A stretch of DNA of 64,000 nucleotides from an uncultured Lysobacteraceae bacterium. GTDB taxonomy: Bacteria > Pseudomonadota > Gammaproteobacteria > Xanthomonadales > Xanthomonadaceae. The notes under the pieces are model-generated. The model did not search any database. It saw only the letters and a program-made list of their open reading frames with translations, and was not told where the DNA came from. The stretch spans positions 93,759 to 157,758 of the forward strand of contig CADECF010000006.1 of assembly GCA_902825775.1 (NCBI GenBank), in the 5' to 3' direction. The position numbers and the translations under genes were made by a program. Below, one piece after another: positions 35,446 through 44,934 of the stretch (positions are counted from its first letter, which is position 1; each line of letters starts with the position of its first letter).

Positions 35446-36936
35446 ATGACCCTGCGCTGCCTCTTCGTCGACTTCAACTCGTTCTTCGCCTCGGTCGAGC
35501 AGCATGACAACCCTAAGCTGCGCGACCGTCCGGTGGGCGTGGTACCGGTGCTCGCAGCGACCACCTGCTGCATCGCCGCCAGCGTCGAGGCGAAACGATT
35601 GCACGGCATCGGCACCGGCACGCCGGTGTGGGAGGCGATGGAACGCTGCCCGGACATCGCGCTGGTCGAAGCGCGGCCAGCGCGTTACGTCGAAATCCAT
35701 CACGCCCTGATGAATGCGATCGAGGATTGCATTCCGCACGGCAAAGCCGAATCGATCGACGAAGTGCCCTGCTACCTGATCGGCAGCGAACGCAAGCGCG
35801 ACAACGCCGAAGCGATCGCACGCAGGATCAAGCAGACGCTGATCGACCGCGGCTATCCGAGCATCCGCTGCTCGATCGGCATCGCGCCGAACCGCTTCCT
35901 GGCCAAGACCGCCTCCGACATCGTCAAGCCCGATGGCCTGACGGTGCTGGAGATGGACGACCTGCCGCACAAGCTGCACGCGCTGGAATTGCGCGATTTC
36001 TGCGGCATCGGCCCGTCGATGGAGCAGCGCCTGCACAGTGCGGGCATCCGTACGGTCGAGCAGTTGTGCGGCGCGACGCGCGAACATCTGCGCGCGGCCT
36101 GGGGCAGCATCGAAGGCGAGCGCTACTGGTTGCAGTTGCGCGGCTTCGATGTACCCGACCGCCCGACCAAGCGCGGCTCGGTCGGCCATTCGCACGTGCT
36201 CGGCCCCGAACTGCGCAGTTTCGACGGCGCCCGCGCGGTGCTGTTCAAACTGCTGGCCAAAGCGGCGATGCGCTTGCGCCACGAGAAATTCCTGGCCAGC
36301 GGCCTGGCGATACGCATCCGCTTCGTCGGCCTGGAAAACCGTTTCGAACGCGACCTCGCCTTCGCCCCGATCGACGACACGCCGACCTTATTGCGCTTGC
36401 TCGGCGAACAGATGGCGCAGCTCGAACGCGCCATCGCACGCAAACGCTGGAACCCGCGCCGCAACCCGCCGCTGTCGGTGGCCGTGACCCTGGTGGGGCT
36501 GGAGCCGATCGGCAGCGTCACCGAAGAACTGATGGCCGGCCGCCGCCGCGACAAGGACATGAGCGTGGTGGTGGACAGGATCAACGGCAAATACGGCAAC
36601 AACGCCGTCTATTTCGGCGCCATGCAGTCGGCCATGGTCCACGACGCTGCGCCGATGCGCATTCCTTTCTCCAAGATCCCGGACACGGCTCTGGAGCAGG
36701 ACGTATCCGTCCGCAAACGCGACGCCAAGCCGGCGGACGTGACCGACGAGCTATACCTGCAGCGCGAACGCCAGTTCAAGGTGCTGGCCGAGACCGCGCA
36801 TCGCGAAGCGCAAAAACAAAAAGGGCGCAAATCCGCGGGCGATGAAGCCCAGCCCTTCAAGGCGGGCGCCGGCGGCTGGGCCGGCCGCAAGAAGAAGGCC
36901 GAGCCGGAAGTGGGCGAAACCCGTCCGCTGTTCTGA
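35446..36936 (+). CDS. Y-family DNA polymerase (DinB/Pol IV-like)
   Basis: A 496-aa translesion polymerase. The metal Asp9 is in LFVDFNSFFASVEQ, followed by a steric-gate-type aromatic pair; the second acidic pair is Asp105-Glu106 (ESIDEVPCYL). The thumb HhH (FCGIGPSMEQRLHSAGI) and a little-finger domain follow. It is much longer than DinB (about 350 aa): beyond ~400 there is a linker and a basic Lys-rich tail (residues ~445-490) with no sliding-clamp motif that I can identify with certainty. The SIDE segment continues VPCYL instead of the DinB AYLD, so this is a divergent subgroup rather than the housekeeping dinB. No lexA or imuA is nearby. Confidence 0.85.
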   Translation: MTLRCLFVDFNSFFASVEQHDNPKLRDRPVGVVPVLAATTCCIAASVEAKRLHGIGTGTPVWEAMERCPDIALVEARPARYVEIHHALMNAIEDCIPHGKAESIDEVPCYLIGSERKRDNAEAIARRIKQTLIDRGYPSIRCSIGIAPNRFLAKTASDIVKPDGLTVLEMDDLPHKLHALELRDFCGIGPSMEQRLHSAGIRTVEQLCGATREHLRAAWGSIEGERYWLQLRGFDVPDRPTKRGSVGHSHVLGPELRSFDGARAVLFKLLAKAAMRLRHEKFLASGLAIRIRFVGLENRFERDLAFAPIDDTPTLLRLLGEQMAQLERAIARKRWNPRRNPPLSVAVTLVGLEPIGSVTEELMAGRRRDKDMSVVVDRINGKYGNNAVYFGAMQSAMVHDAAPMRIPFSKIPDTALEQDVSVRKRDAKPADVTDELYLQRERQFKVLAETAHREAQKQKGRKSAGDEAQPFKAGAGGWAGRKKKAEPEVGETRPLF

Positions 36937-36988
36937 TCGCCTGCGGATTGCCGATAAACTAGCCCGGCCACCGCCGCCGGGATCCGCC

Positions 36989-37435
36989 ATGTCCGCCATC
37001 CGCCCCCTGCTGTTCGCCGCGTTGCTGTTGAGCGGTTGCGCCACGGCCAGCGACCCGTGGGTGGAAGTGAACGGCCAGCGCTACGCCGTCGAAATCGCCG
37101 ACGACGACGCCGAGCGCGCGCGCGGGCTGATGTTCCGGGAAGAAATGGCCGACGACCGCGGCATGCTGTTCATCCACGACCGCCAGGAACCGCTGGCGTA
37201 TTGGATGAAGAACACCAAAATTCCGCTCGACATCCTGTATTTCGACACTGCGCGCAAGCTGGTGGCCCAACAGGTCGACGTGCCGCCGTGCACGATGGGC
37301 GACAACTGCCCGAACTATCCCAGCCAGGTGCCCGCGCGTTACGTGCTGGAATTGAACGCCGGCCAGGCGGCGCGGCTGAAGCTGCAGGAAGGCGCCGAAT
37401 TGAAGTTGTCGCCCGCGATTCCGCCGGCGAAGTGA
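36989..37435 (+). CDS. DUF192 lipoprotein
   Basis: A 148-aa protein with a lipobox (LLLSGC, Cys17). The DUF192 domain follows: ERARGLMFREEMADDRGMLF, YWMKNTKIPLDILYFD and YVLELNAGQAARL. The function of the family is unknown. The start at 36989 gives the signal peptide directly; the reading frame continues upstream into the polymerase gene but without homology. Confidence 0.88.
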   Translation: MSAIRPLLFAALLLSGCATASDPWVEVNGQRYAVEIADDDAERARGLMFREEMADDRGMLFIHDRQEPLAYWMKNTKIPLDILYFDTARKLVAQQVDVPPCTMGDNCPNYPSQVPARYVLELNAGQAARLKLQEGAELKLSPAIPPAK

Positions 37436-37446
37436 GCCCGCTTTTC

Positions 37447-37525
37447 GTGGGAGCGGCTTCAGCCGCGAGCTTTTTTACAAGACAGCACCAATCTTGAAAA
37501 AGCTCGCGGCTGAAGCCGCTCCCAC
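37447..37525. repeat. Palindromic repeat, family A copy 7
   Basis: Arms GTGGGAGCGGCTTCAGCCGC and perfect complement, centre ~29 nt with its own short inversion (AAGA / TCTT). It follows the DUF192 gene. Confidence 0.85.
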
Positions 37526-37647
37526 GAAAGGCTTCGATCGATCGGCCCGGAACTTGAAGAATGTCACAAAAGCGTGCGAATGAATTCGCATCCACTTTTG
37601 ATCCGCCGCCTCTTGATTCTGCCCGGAAACCGCTTCACTCTTGCCCC

Positions 37648-38493
37648 ATGCGCGACCGGTTTTCCCTGCCCGAGTGGAACAGCCTCGCCGGTCTGGACGA
37701 CGATACGCTGCCGCTGCTCAGCACCGCGCTGCTGATCGCCCGCGACGAATATCCCGCGCTCGACGCCGACCTGTACGACACGCTGCTGCAGGAGCACGCC
37801 GAATCGCTGCGTCCGGAAATCGACGCGATCGACGCCTGGCCGGTGAAGATGGCCGCGATCAACCGCCATCTGTTCGAGGAACTGGGCTACTCCGGCGACA
37901 GCGACGAGTATTACGACCCGCGCAACAGCTATCTCAACCAGGTATTCGAACGCCGCCGCGGCAATCCCATCTCGCTGGCGCTGGTGCAGATGGAAGTGGC
38001 GAGGCGGCTGGGCGTTCCGTTGGACGGAGTTTCGTTCCCCGGCCACTTCCTGGTGCGCTTGCCGGTGGACGACGGGTTGCTGGTGATGGATCCCTTCAAC
38101 CGCGGCCGACCGCTGGACGTGGACGAGCTGCGCGAACGCGCCAAGCCGCATCTGGGCGGCGAACTGCCCGACGACGGTGCGCTGCTGCATATCCTCAACC
38201 CCGCTTCGCATCGCGCCATCCTCGTGCGCGTGCTGCGCAACCTGCACGGCGTGTATGCCGACGGCGACGACTGGGAACGCGCGGCGCGCAGCGCGGACCG
38301 CATCCTGAAGCTGTCGCCGGACCAGCCCGAAGCGCTGCGCGACCGCGGCATGGCCTACCTGCAACTCGGCCATCGCGGCGGCGCGCGCCACGATCTGGCG
38401 CGTTATGTGCAACAGAATCCGCAAGCGTCGGACATGGCGCAGATGCGCGAGCGGCTGGTGGAACTGAGCGCCGGCTCGGCGCGGATGCACTGA
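37648..38493 (+). CDS. SirB1 family transglutaminase-like/TPR protein
   Basis: A 281-aa protein of the SirB1 family. The transglutaminase-like segment reads YYDPRNSYLNQVFERRRGNP and ISLALVQMEVARRLGVPLDG, followed by FPGHFLVRL. The C-terminal third is a TPR pair (SADRILKLSPDQPEALRDRG). The Cys of true transglutaminases is not present at the expected place, so a structural rather than enzymatic role is likely. The start at 37648 is the family start (MRDRFSLPEW). Confidence 0.88.
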   Translation: MRDRFSLPEWNSLAGLDDDTLPLLSTALLIARDEYPALDADLYDTLLQEHAESLRPEIDAIDAWPVKMAAINRHLFEELGYSGDSDEYYDPRNSYLNQVFERRRGNPISLALVQMEVARRLGVPLDGVSFPGHFLVRLPVDDGLLVMDPFNRGRPLDVDELRERAKPHLGGELPDDGALLHILNPASHRAILVRVLRNLHGVYADGDDWERAARSADRILKLSPDQPEALRDRGMAYLQLGHRGGARHDLARYVQQNPQASDMAQMRERLVELSAGSARMH

Positions 38494-38501
38494 CCGACTT
38501 T

Positions 38502-38594
38502 GTAGCCCGGGTGGAGCCGAAGGCGATACCCGGGAACGCTTTACCTCGTATCGAGCCAAGAGCCCCGGGTATCGCTGCGCTCCACCCGGGCTAC
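38502..38594. repeat. Palindromic repeat, family B copy 4
   Basis: Arms GTAGCCCGGGTGGAGCCGAA and GCTGCGCTCCACCCGGGCTA; the left arm has a few mismatches. It separates the convergent SirB1-type gene and rubredoxin. Confidence 0.8.
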
Positions 38595-38607
38595 TTTGCT
38601 TTTCGGC

Positions 38608-38799
38608 TCAGACCACCATCATCTCGAAGTCTTCCTTGGTCACGCCGCAATCCGGGCAGGTCCAGGTTTCCGGAATGTCCTCCCAGCGCGTGCCCGGCGC
38701 GATGCCTTCCTCCGGCAACCCGGCGGCCTCGTCGTAGATGAATCCGCAAACGACGCACATCCAGGTGCGGTAGGCGGTGGTTTGGGCGACTTCGGACAT
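38608..38799 (-). CDS. Rubredoxin
   Basis: A 63-aa rubredoxin with the two iron-binding knuckles CVVCG and CPDCG, and the core [20 protein letters not shown]. It is a one-electron carrier, probably for alkane-type monooxygenases or oxygen/peroxide detoxification; no partner is adjacent. It is divergent from thiE with 82 nt between starts, a standard order in Xanthomonadales. Confidence 0.95.
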   Translation of the reverse strand: MSEVAQTTAYRTWMCVVCGFIYDEAAGLPEEGIAPGTRWEDIPETWTCPDCGVTKEDFEMMVV

Positions 38800-38881
38800 C
38801 GGAGCGATAATACGGACCAGCGGGATGGCATTGTCCCACCCCGCGCCCGGCTCGGAAACCTTTTCGTAGGAGCGGCCATCC

Positions 38882-39505
38882 ATGGATCCACGCTGGCCGC
38901 GCCGCGGCTTGTACCTGCTCACGCCGGACCTGGCCGATACGGGCCAGCTGCTGGCGCGCGTCGGGGAGGTGCTGGCCGACGCGGCCCTGCTGCAATACCG
39001 CAACAAGGCCGCCGATGCGGCCTTGCGCCGCGAACAGGCCTCCGCCCTGCTGGCGCTGTGCCGGCGTCACGACGTGCCGCTGATCGTCAACGACGATGTC
39101 GCTCTCGCCGCCGACATCGGCGCCGACGGCGTGCACCTGGGCGAGGACGATGAGGACATTTCCGCCGCGCGCGCCTGGCTGGGCCGCAGCGCGCTGATCG
39201 GCGCGTCCTGCTACGACTCGCTGGAACGCGCGCGCCGGGCGGCCGAAGCCGGCGCGGATTATGTCGCTTTCGGCGCGTTTTTCTCCTCGCCCACGAAGCC
39301 CCACGCGCGGCGCGCGACGCCCGCCCTGCTGCGCGACAGTGCCGCGTTCGGGCGTCCGCGGGTAGCGATCGGCGGCATTACGCCCGACAATGCGCCTTCA
39401 TTGATCGATGCGGGCGCGGATCTGCTCGCCGTCATCAGCGGCGTGTTCGACGCCGCCGATCCCGCCGCCGCCGCGCGCGCTTACCGAGATTGTTTCGAAG
39501 CATGA
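38882..39505 (+). CDS. thiE: Thiamine phosphate synthase
   Basis: A 207-aa TIM-barrel enzyme joining HMP-PP and thiazole phosphate. QYRNKAAD contains the pyrophosphate-binding QxRxK motif, [20 protein letters not shown] the magnesium Asp, and [13 protein letters not shown] the phosphate loop. The ribosome site AGGAG is inside a half copy of a family A repeat (GTAGGAGCGGC at 38866). Its stop overlaps hemL by ATGA, an odd but recurrent pairing in this order. Confidence 0.94.
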   Translation: MDPRWPRRGLYLLTPDLADTGQLLARVGEVLADAALLQYRNKAADAALRREQASALLALCRRHDVPLIVNDDVALAADIGADGVHLGEDDEDISAARAWLGRSALIGASCYDSLERARRAAEAGADYVAFGAFFSSPTKPHARRATPALLRDSAAFGRPRVAIGGITPDNAPSLIDAGADLLAVISGVFDAADPAAAARAYRDCFEA

Positions 39506-40791
39506 ACACGCGAAAATCCCACGATCTTTTCGTCCGTGCGCAGGCGCTGATGCCCGGCGGCGTCAATTCGCCGGTACGGGCCTTCAAATCGGTGGGCGGC
39601 GAGCCGTTCTTCGTGCAGCGCGCCGACGGCGCGTATCTCTACGACGTCGACGGCAACCGTTACATCGATTACGTCGGCTCGTGGGGCCCGATGATCGTCG
39701 GCCATAATCATCCGGCCGTGCTCGATGCGGTATTGCGCACCGCACGCGACGGTTTGAGTTTCGGCACGCCCAATCCGCTGGAAGTGACGATGGCCGAGGC
39801 CATCGCGCGATTGGTGCCCGCCTGCGAAATGGTGCGCATGGTCAATTCCGGTACCGAGGCCACGTTGTCGGCGATCCGGCTGGCGCGCGGCGCAACCGGG
39901 CGCGCGCGCATCGTCAAGTTCGAAGGCTGCTATCACGGCCACGGCGATTCGTTCCTGGTCAAGGCCGGCAGCGGCGCGCTGACCTTCGGCGTGCCGACCT
40001 CGCCCGGCGTGCCCAAAGCGCTCGCCGACCTGACGTTGACGCTGACTTACAACGATTTCGAAGGCGCCGCCGCGTTGTTCGACGAATGCGGCGGCGACAT
40101 CGCCGGCCTGATCGTGGAACCGGTGGTCGGCAACGCCAACTGCCTGCCGCCGCGCGACGGCTATCTGCAGCATTTGCGCGAGCTTTGCACGCGGCACGGC
40201 GCGCTGCTGATCTTCGACGAAGTGATGACCGGCTTCCGAGTCGCGCTCGGCGGCGCGCAGGCGCGCTATGGCGTGACGCCCGACTTGTCCACTTTCGGCA
40301 AGATCATCGGCGGCGGCATGCCGGTCGGCGCTTACGGCGGCCGCGCCGACCTGATGCGCCAGATCGCGCCGAGCGGCCCGATCTACCAGGCCGGCACGTT
40401 GAGCGGCAATCCGGTGGCGATGGCCGCGGGCCTGGCGATGCTCGAACTCATCCAGGCGCCGAATTTCCACGCCGACATCGAGCGCCGCACGAATATCTTG
40501 TGCGATGGCTTCGAAGCCGCCGCGGGCGAAGCCGGCGTGCCGCTCACCACGCAGCGCGTCGGCGGCATGTTCGGCTTGTTCTTCAGCGACGAGAAAGTCG
40601 ATACGTACGCGCAGGCCGTCGCCTGCGATACCGCCGCGTTCAACCGGTTCTTCCATGCCATGCTCGAGCGCGGCGTGTATCTGGCGCCGTCGGCGTTCGA
40701 AGCCGGTTTCATGTCTTCAGCGCACGACGACGACGCGATCGCCGCGACCCTCGTCGCCGCACGCGAAGCTTTCCGCGAGATCGCGGCATGA
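39502..40791 (+). CDS. hemL: Glutamate-1-semialdehyde 2,1-aminomutase
   Basis: A 429-aa class III PLP enzyme that makes 5-aminolevulinate for heme. [17 protein letters not shown] binds PLP phosphate, [12 protein letters not shown] contains the ring-binding Asp, and Lys267 ([14 protein letters not shown]) is the Schiff-base lysine. The start at 39502 overlaps the thiE stop and gives the canonical [14 protein letters not shown]-terminus. The HAD gene overlaps its 3' end. Confidence 0.97.
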   Translation: MNTRKSHDLFVRAQALMPGGVNSPVRAFKSVGGEPFFVQRADGAYLYDVDGNRYIDYVGSWGPMIVGHNHPAVLDAVLRTARDGLSFGTPNPLEVTMAEAIARLVPACEMVRMVNSGTEATLSAIRLARGATGRARIVKFEGCYHGHGDSFLVKAGSGALTFGVPTSPGVPKALADLTLTLTYNDFEGAAALFDECGGDIAGLIVEPVVGNANCLPPRDGYLQHLRELCTRHGALLIFDEVMTGFRVALGGAQARYGVTPDLSTFGKIIGGGMPVGAYGGRADLMRQIAPSGPIYQAGTLSGNPVAMAAGLAMLELIQAPNFHADIERRTNILCDGFEAAAGEAGVPLTTQRVGGMFGLFFSDEKVDTYAQAVACDTAAFNRFFHAMLERGVYLAPSAFEAGFMSSAHDDDAIAATLVAAREAFREIAA

Positions 40792-41408
40792 GCGCGGCGC
40801 CCGCACTCGTCCTGTTCGACCTGGACGGCGTGCTGGCGCATTACAGCCATCAGGCGCGCCTGGACGTGCTGGCCGAGCGCAGCGGCAAGGATGCGGCGGC
40901 GGTCAAAGCCGCCTTGTTCGATTCGGGGTTGGAATCGGATTCGGACCGCGGCCTGTACAGCCCGCAGGGACAAGCCGAGGAACTTTCGCGCCGGCTCGGC
41001 GCACGGCTGACGCTGGACGATTGCGTGGCGGCACGCAAGGCTTCGATGACCATCGATCCGGCGATGCTCGCCCTCGCCCACGAAACCGCGAGGCACGCGG
41101 GTGTGGCCATCCTCACCAACAACGGCCTGATGCTGCGCGATTACCTGCCGCAGATCTGCCCGCCGCTGTTTCCGCTGTTCTCGGCGCGGGTGTTCTGCTC
41201 GGCGCAGTTCAAGATCGAAAAACCCGATCCCGACATCTTCCGCCGCTGCCTGGCAGCGCTCGGCGTCGCCGAAGCGCAGGCGCTGTTCGTCGACGACAAT
41301 CCCGCCAATGCCGAAGGCGCTCGCAAAGCGGGATTGCAAGCGCACCACTTCACCGTCGCCGCCGCATTGCGTGCCGAGCTGGACGAACTCGGTCTACTGG
41401 GAAAATAA
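40788..41408 (+). CDS. HAD-superfamily hydrolase
   Basis: A 206-aa HAD phosphatase. Motif I is [10 protein letters not shown] (nucleophile Asp11, acid Asp13), motif II ILTNNG, motif III the Lys of [11 protein letters not shown], motif [15 protein letters not shown]. Its helical cap places it in subfamily IA. The substrate is unknown. It is translationally coupled to hemL (ATGA) and ends 2 nt before the metB-like gene. Confidence 0.9.
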   Translation: MSAAPALVLFDLDGVLAHYSHQARLDVLAERSGKDAAAVKAALFDSGLESDSDRGLYSPQGQAEELSRRLGARLTLDDCVAARKASMTIDPAMLALAHETARHAGVAILTNNGLMLRDYLPQICPPLFPLFSARVFCSAQFKIEKPDPDIFRRCLAALGVAEAQALFVDDNPANAEGARKAGLQAHHFTVAAALRAELDELGLLGK

Positions 41409-41410
41409 CG

Positions 41411-42532
41411 ATGCGAATCGAAACTCTGGCCATCCACGCCGGCGGCGAAGCCGACGCCGCCACCGGCGCGGTTTCGCCGCCGATCCACCTGGCCACTACG
41501 TTCAAGCACGGCCCCGCGGGCGAGCGCGTCGCCGGTTACGAGTACCAGCGCGAAGGCGATCCCACCAACGACCGCTTGCGCAGCGCGATCGCGGCTTTGG
41601 AAAGCGGCGCTGCGGCGCTGACTTTCGCATCGGGCATGGCGGCGATCGGCGCGCTGCTCGAATCGCTGCCGAGCGGCGCACGCATCGCGATCCCCGACGA
41701 CTGCTACACGGGGCTGCGCGTACTGGCCGCGGAGTTCCTGCCCGAACGCGGCATCGCCGTGGCGACCGTGGACATGGCGGATCTGGAAGCGGTGCGCGAA
41801 GCCTGCGCCGGCGGCATCGAGCTGATCTGGGCGGAAACGCCGTCCAATCCGCGGATGAAGGTATGCGACATCGCCGCGCTGGCGACGATCGCGCACGCAG
41901 CGGGCGGAATCCTCGTTTGCGACAACACGTTCGCATCGCCGGTGCTGCAGCAGCCGCTGGCGCTGGGTGCGGATGCGGCGATGCATTCGACCACAAAATA
42001 TTTCGGCGGCCACAGCGACGTGCTCGGCGGCGCGCTCGCGTTCGCACGCCGCGACGCGCTATTCGAACGGGTCGCCCATCGCCTGCACATCACCGGCGCC
42101 AACATGTCGCCGTTCAGCGCCTGGTTGACCTTGCGCGGCTGCCGTTCGCTGCCGGCGCGGATGGCGTTGCACTGCTCGAATGCGCGCCGCGTGGCCGAAT
42201 TTCTCGCCGGACGAGACGAAATAGAACGCGTCAATTTTCCCGGACTGGTTTCGCATCCCGGTCACGCGGTCGCGGCGAAGCAGATGCGCGATTTCGGCGG
42301 CATGCTCTCGATCGAAGTGCGCGGCGGGCGCGAAGCGGCGCTGGCGATGGCCGGCCGATTGAAGATATTCACCAACGCCACTTCGCTGGGCGGCTGCGAA
42401 TCGCTGATCGAGCACCGCGCATCGGTGGAGGGCGACAAACCGGTATCGCCGCAGAATCTGCTGCGGATATCGGTGGGATTGGAGCATATCGACGATCTGA
42501 TCGCCGACCTGGAGCAGGCTCTGCAGTCCTGA
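41411..42532 (+). CDS. Cystathionine gamma-synthase/lyase-type PLP enzyme
   Basis: A 373-aa Cys/Met metabolism PLP enzyme. The PLP lysine is Lys196 (HSTTKYFGGHSDV), YEYQREGDPTNDRL is the conserved N-terminal region, and SLGGCESLIEHRAS the C-terminal one. The family includes cystathionine gamma-synthase (MetB), gamma-lyase and methionine gamma-lyase; these cannot be separated with certainty here, so no symbol is given. It is last in the thiE-hemL-HAD run. Confidence 0.9.
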   Translation: MRIETLAIHAGGEADAATGAVSPPIHLATTFKHGPAGERVAGYEYQREGDPTNDRLRSAIAALESGAAALTFASGMAAIGALLESLPSGARIAIPDDCYTGLRVLAAEFLPERGIAVATVDMADLEAVREACAGGIELIWAETPSNPRMKVCDIAALATIAHAAGGILVCDNTFASPVLQQPLALGADAAMHSTTKYFGGHSDVLGGALAFARRDALFERVAHRLHITGANMSPFSAWLTLRGCRSLPARMALHCSNARRVAEFLAGRDEIERVNFPGLVSHPGHAVAAKQMRDFGGMLSIEVRGGREAALAMAGRLKIFTNATSLGGCESLIEHRASVEGDKPVSPQNLLRISVGLEHIDDLIADLEQALQS

Positions 42533-42546
42533 ACCTCCTCCAACCC

Positions 42547-42624
42547 TGTCATCCCGAACGCAGTGAGGGATCTGCTGTTTACGCGCGACGTGACAGCAGA
42601 TCCCTCACTGCGTTCGGGATGACA
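42547..42624. repeat. Palindromic repeat, family G copy 1
   Basis: Perfect arms TGTCATCCCGAACGCAGTGA and complement around ~20 nt, between the convergent metB-like and argD-like genes. It likely serves as a bidirectional terminator. A second member is nested in the repeat at 43969. Confidence 0.85.
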
Positions 42625-42639
42625 GGATGGGTAAGGTCG

Positions 42640-43869
42640 CTATTTACTGAGAAATTCGTGCAATCCCGCCTTCAGGCGCTGCAGCCCTTCCACGACATCG
42701 TCGTCGCCGATATTCAACGCCGGCACGAAACGCAGCACATCCGGCCCCGCCTGCAGCAACAGCAAGCCGCGTTTCGCCGCCGCATTGAGAATCTCGCCGG
42801 CGCGGCCGCGATAGGCTTCGGCCAGCACCGCGCCCAGCATCAATCCGCGGCCGCGCAGTTCGGAGAACACGCCCAGTTCATCGTTCAGATCGGCCAGTCC
42901 CGCACGTAACGCGCCGGACTGCCGCTGCACATTCGCAGCGATCTGCGGCGACGACAATTTACGCAGCGCTGCCCGCGCGACCGCAGCCGCCAACGGATTA
43001 CCCCCGAAAGTGCTGCCGTGCGCGCCGAACTGCATGACTTCGGCCGCTTTCGGCCCGACCAGCATCGCGCCGATCGGAAACCCGCCGCCCAAAGCCTTGG
43101 CCAGCGTGACGATGTCCGGCACCACGCCGTCCTGCCAGTGCGCGAACAGCGTGCCGGTGCGGCCCATGCCGCACTGGATCTCGTCGAGCGCCAGCAGCGC
43201 GCCATGCCGGTCGCACAGCTCGCGTACGGCCTTGAGGAAACCTTCGGCGGCCGGCATCACGCCGCCCTCGCCCTGTATCGGTTCGACCATGACGGCGGCG
43301 ACATCGCCAGCGGCCATCGCCTCTTCCAATTGCGCGATATCGTTGAAATCGGCGTAACGGAATCCGCCGGGAAGCGGCTCGTAACCTTCGTGGTACTTCG
43401 GCTGCGCGGTCGCGGTCACCGCCGCCAGCGTGCGGCCGTGAAAACTGCCGCGGAAGGTGACGATCGTGCGGCGCTCCGGTCCGCGGCCCTGCGCCGTAGC
43501 CCATTTGCGGATCAGTTTGATCGCCGCCTCGTTGGCCTCGGCGCCCGAATTGCACAGGTAGACCCGCGTGGCGAAACGCGATGCGTTCACCAGCTCTTCG
43601 GCGAGCCGCAACGGAGGCTCGCTATAAAAGATGTTGCTGGTATGCCATAGCTTGCCGGCTTGTTCGGTCAACGCCGCGACCAGATCCGGATCGTTATGGC
43701 CCAGACCGCAAACGGCGATGCCTGCGGCCAGGTCGACGTACTCATTGCCATCGCGATCCCAAAGACGCGAGCCTTGGCCGCGCTCGAGGATCAATTCGCG
43801 CGGCCTGTAAACAGGCAGGTAATAGTGCTGGCCGATAGCGATGAGATCGGCGGTGGCGGGCGTGGACAA
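42640..43869 (-). CDS. argD: Acetylornithine/succinyldiaminopimelate-type aminotransferase
   Basis: A 409-aa class III aminotransferase. The N-terminus (YLPVYRPRELILERGQGSRL) and AAGIAVCGLGHNDP match ArgD/AstC; NSGAEANEAAIKL binds phosphate, VMVEPIQGEGGV and LLALDEIQCGMGRTG hold the ring-binding residues, and Lys258 (LAKALGGGFPIGA) forms the Schiff base. The probable role is N-acetylornithine transamination in arginine biosynthesis, with succinyl-DAP as a possible second substrate. It is not in an arg operon here, so the catabolic AstC role is possible. Confidence 0.88.
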   Translation of the reverse strand: MSTPATADLIAIGQHYYLPVYRPRELILERGQGSRLWDRDGNEYVDLAAGIAVCGLGHNDPDLVAALTEQAGKLWHTSNIFYSEPPLRLAEELVNASRFATRVYLCNSGAEANEAAIKLIRKWATAQGRGPERRTIVTFRGSFHGRTLAAVTATAQPKYHEGYEPLPGGFRYADFNDIAQLEEAMAAGDVAAVMVEPIQGEGGVMPAAEGFLKAVRELCDRHGALLALDEIQCGMGRTGTLFAHWQDGVVPDIVTLAKALGGGFPIGAMLVGPKAAEVMQFGAHGSTFGGNPLAAAVARAALRKLSSPQIAANVQRQSGALRAGLADLNDELGVFSELRGRGLMLGAVLAEAYRGRAGEILNAAAKRGLLLLQAGPDVLRFVPALNIGDDDVVEGLQRLKAGLHEFLSK

Positions 43870-43968
43870 GGCGTCGTTCCGGAGTCGTTTGCGGAAATGA
43901 TATGCCTTCCTCGCGCGTTCTGGTGAGAGCGGCTTTGGGAGAGCGGCTTTTTTGCAGGAGCGGCTTTC

Positions 43969-44117
43969 GTGGGAGCGGCTTCAGCCGCGAGCTTTTTTGC
44001 CACTTTTTCCTGTCATCCCGAGCGTAGCGAGGGATCTTCTTCATCGACTGAGCAGATCCCTCGCTACGCTCGGGATGACAGACAACTAAACAAGCTCGCG
44101 GCTGAAGCCGCTCCCAC
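43969..44117. repeat. Nested palindromes: family A copy 8 with family G copy 2 inside
   Basis: The outer arms GTGGGAGCGGCTTCAGCCGC and complement enclose a complete family G palindrome (44011-44090, arms TGTCATCCCGAGCGTAGCGA). Degenerate family A arm fragments flank it on both sides (43926-43968 and 44118-44150). The whole 43870-44152 gap is made of such repeats; no gene is supported. Confidence 0.85.
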
Positions 44118-44152
44118 GAAAGCCGCCCCCACAAACCGCTCCCACACGAAAG

Positions 44153-44818
44153 CTATTGCGAAATCTTGCCGATATTCAGCGCGACCAACCGATCGCGGCC
44201 GACGCCCGCGCGGGCCAAGCGCGTATGCGAGGCGACATCGGTCTTGCGCTCGTCGGCGGTGGCCACCAGCGCCGCGGCGAAGTTCATCGCCGGATCGTTG
44301 GGCCGCAGAGCCAGCGCCTGGCCGATGCGAACGCTGCCGTCGCCTTTGGCCACGATCGCGCGCAACGCGGCGGTGTCGGCCTTGCCGACGCCGGGCATGT
44401 CGTAGCCCTGCAGGCGCACGATGTCCTGCAGCGTTTCGGCGTAATAGCCGGCGTCGAACAGCGCCAACGCCTTCGCATCCGGCGTCGTCGCTTTAGCGAC
44501 GCGCGATTCCAGGCTCGCGGCCAAATTCCGTGCGATCTGGCCGTCCCGGCTGGCATAGATCGCCGCGCGCCGCAGCGTTTCCATGCGCGCGATCACCGGC
44601 GTCTGCGGCGTCAGCAGCACGCCGGTGTTGGCGACCAGTTTGCTCAGGTCATAATTGCGACTGGCTTCGTTCCAACCGCGCCCGCCCCACTCCAGCGACG
44701 GCGCGCCGGCGGTATCGAACGGGTGGCACAACAGCGGCGGGCCGGCGAACGCGGCCGGCGCGAACAGCAGCAAGGCCGATAGCGCCGCACCGCACAGCAA
44801 TGTCTTGGAACGTTTCAT
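44153..44818 (-). CDS. Secreted protein of unknown function
   Basis: A 221-aa protein with a strong signal peptide (MKRSKTLLCGAALSALLLFA, cut near AAFAG) and GGAGG 7 nt before the start. The mature part begins GPPLLCHPFDTAGAPSLEWG and continues as alpha helices with a TPR-like feel (DAKALALFDAGYYAETLQDI, LALRPNDPAMNFAAAL). I do not recognise a named family. It follows the FecR-type gene by 116 nt on the same strand and could be the target of that sigma/FecR pair. Confidence 0.75.
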   Translation of the reverse strand: MKRSKTLLCGAALSALLLFAPAAFAGPPLLCHPFDTAGAPSLEWGGRGWNEASRNYDLSKLVANTGVLLTPQTPVIARMETLRRAAIYASRDGQIARNLAASLESRVAKATTPDAKALALFDAGYYAETLQDIVRLQGYDMPGVGKADTAALRAIVAKGDGSVRIGQALALRPNDPAMNFAAALVATADERKTDVASHTRLARAGVGRDRLVALNIGKISQ

Positions 44819-44934
44819 GGGGATGCCTCCGGTTGCGTTGGAGATCCGTCCGGCCGTCTGACGTCGGCGCCGCAGGGACCGCGACACGGGTGTGCGCACA
44901 GGAAGGACTGCGGATGTGCGCCGAGTGTTAACCG

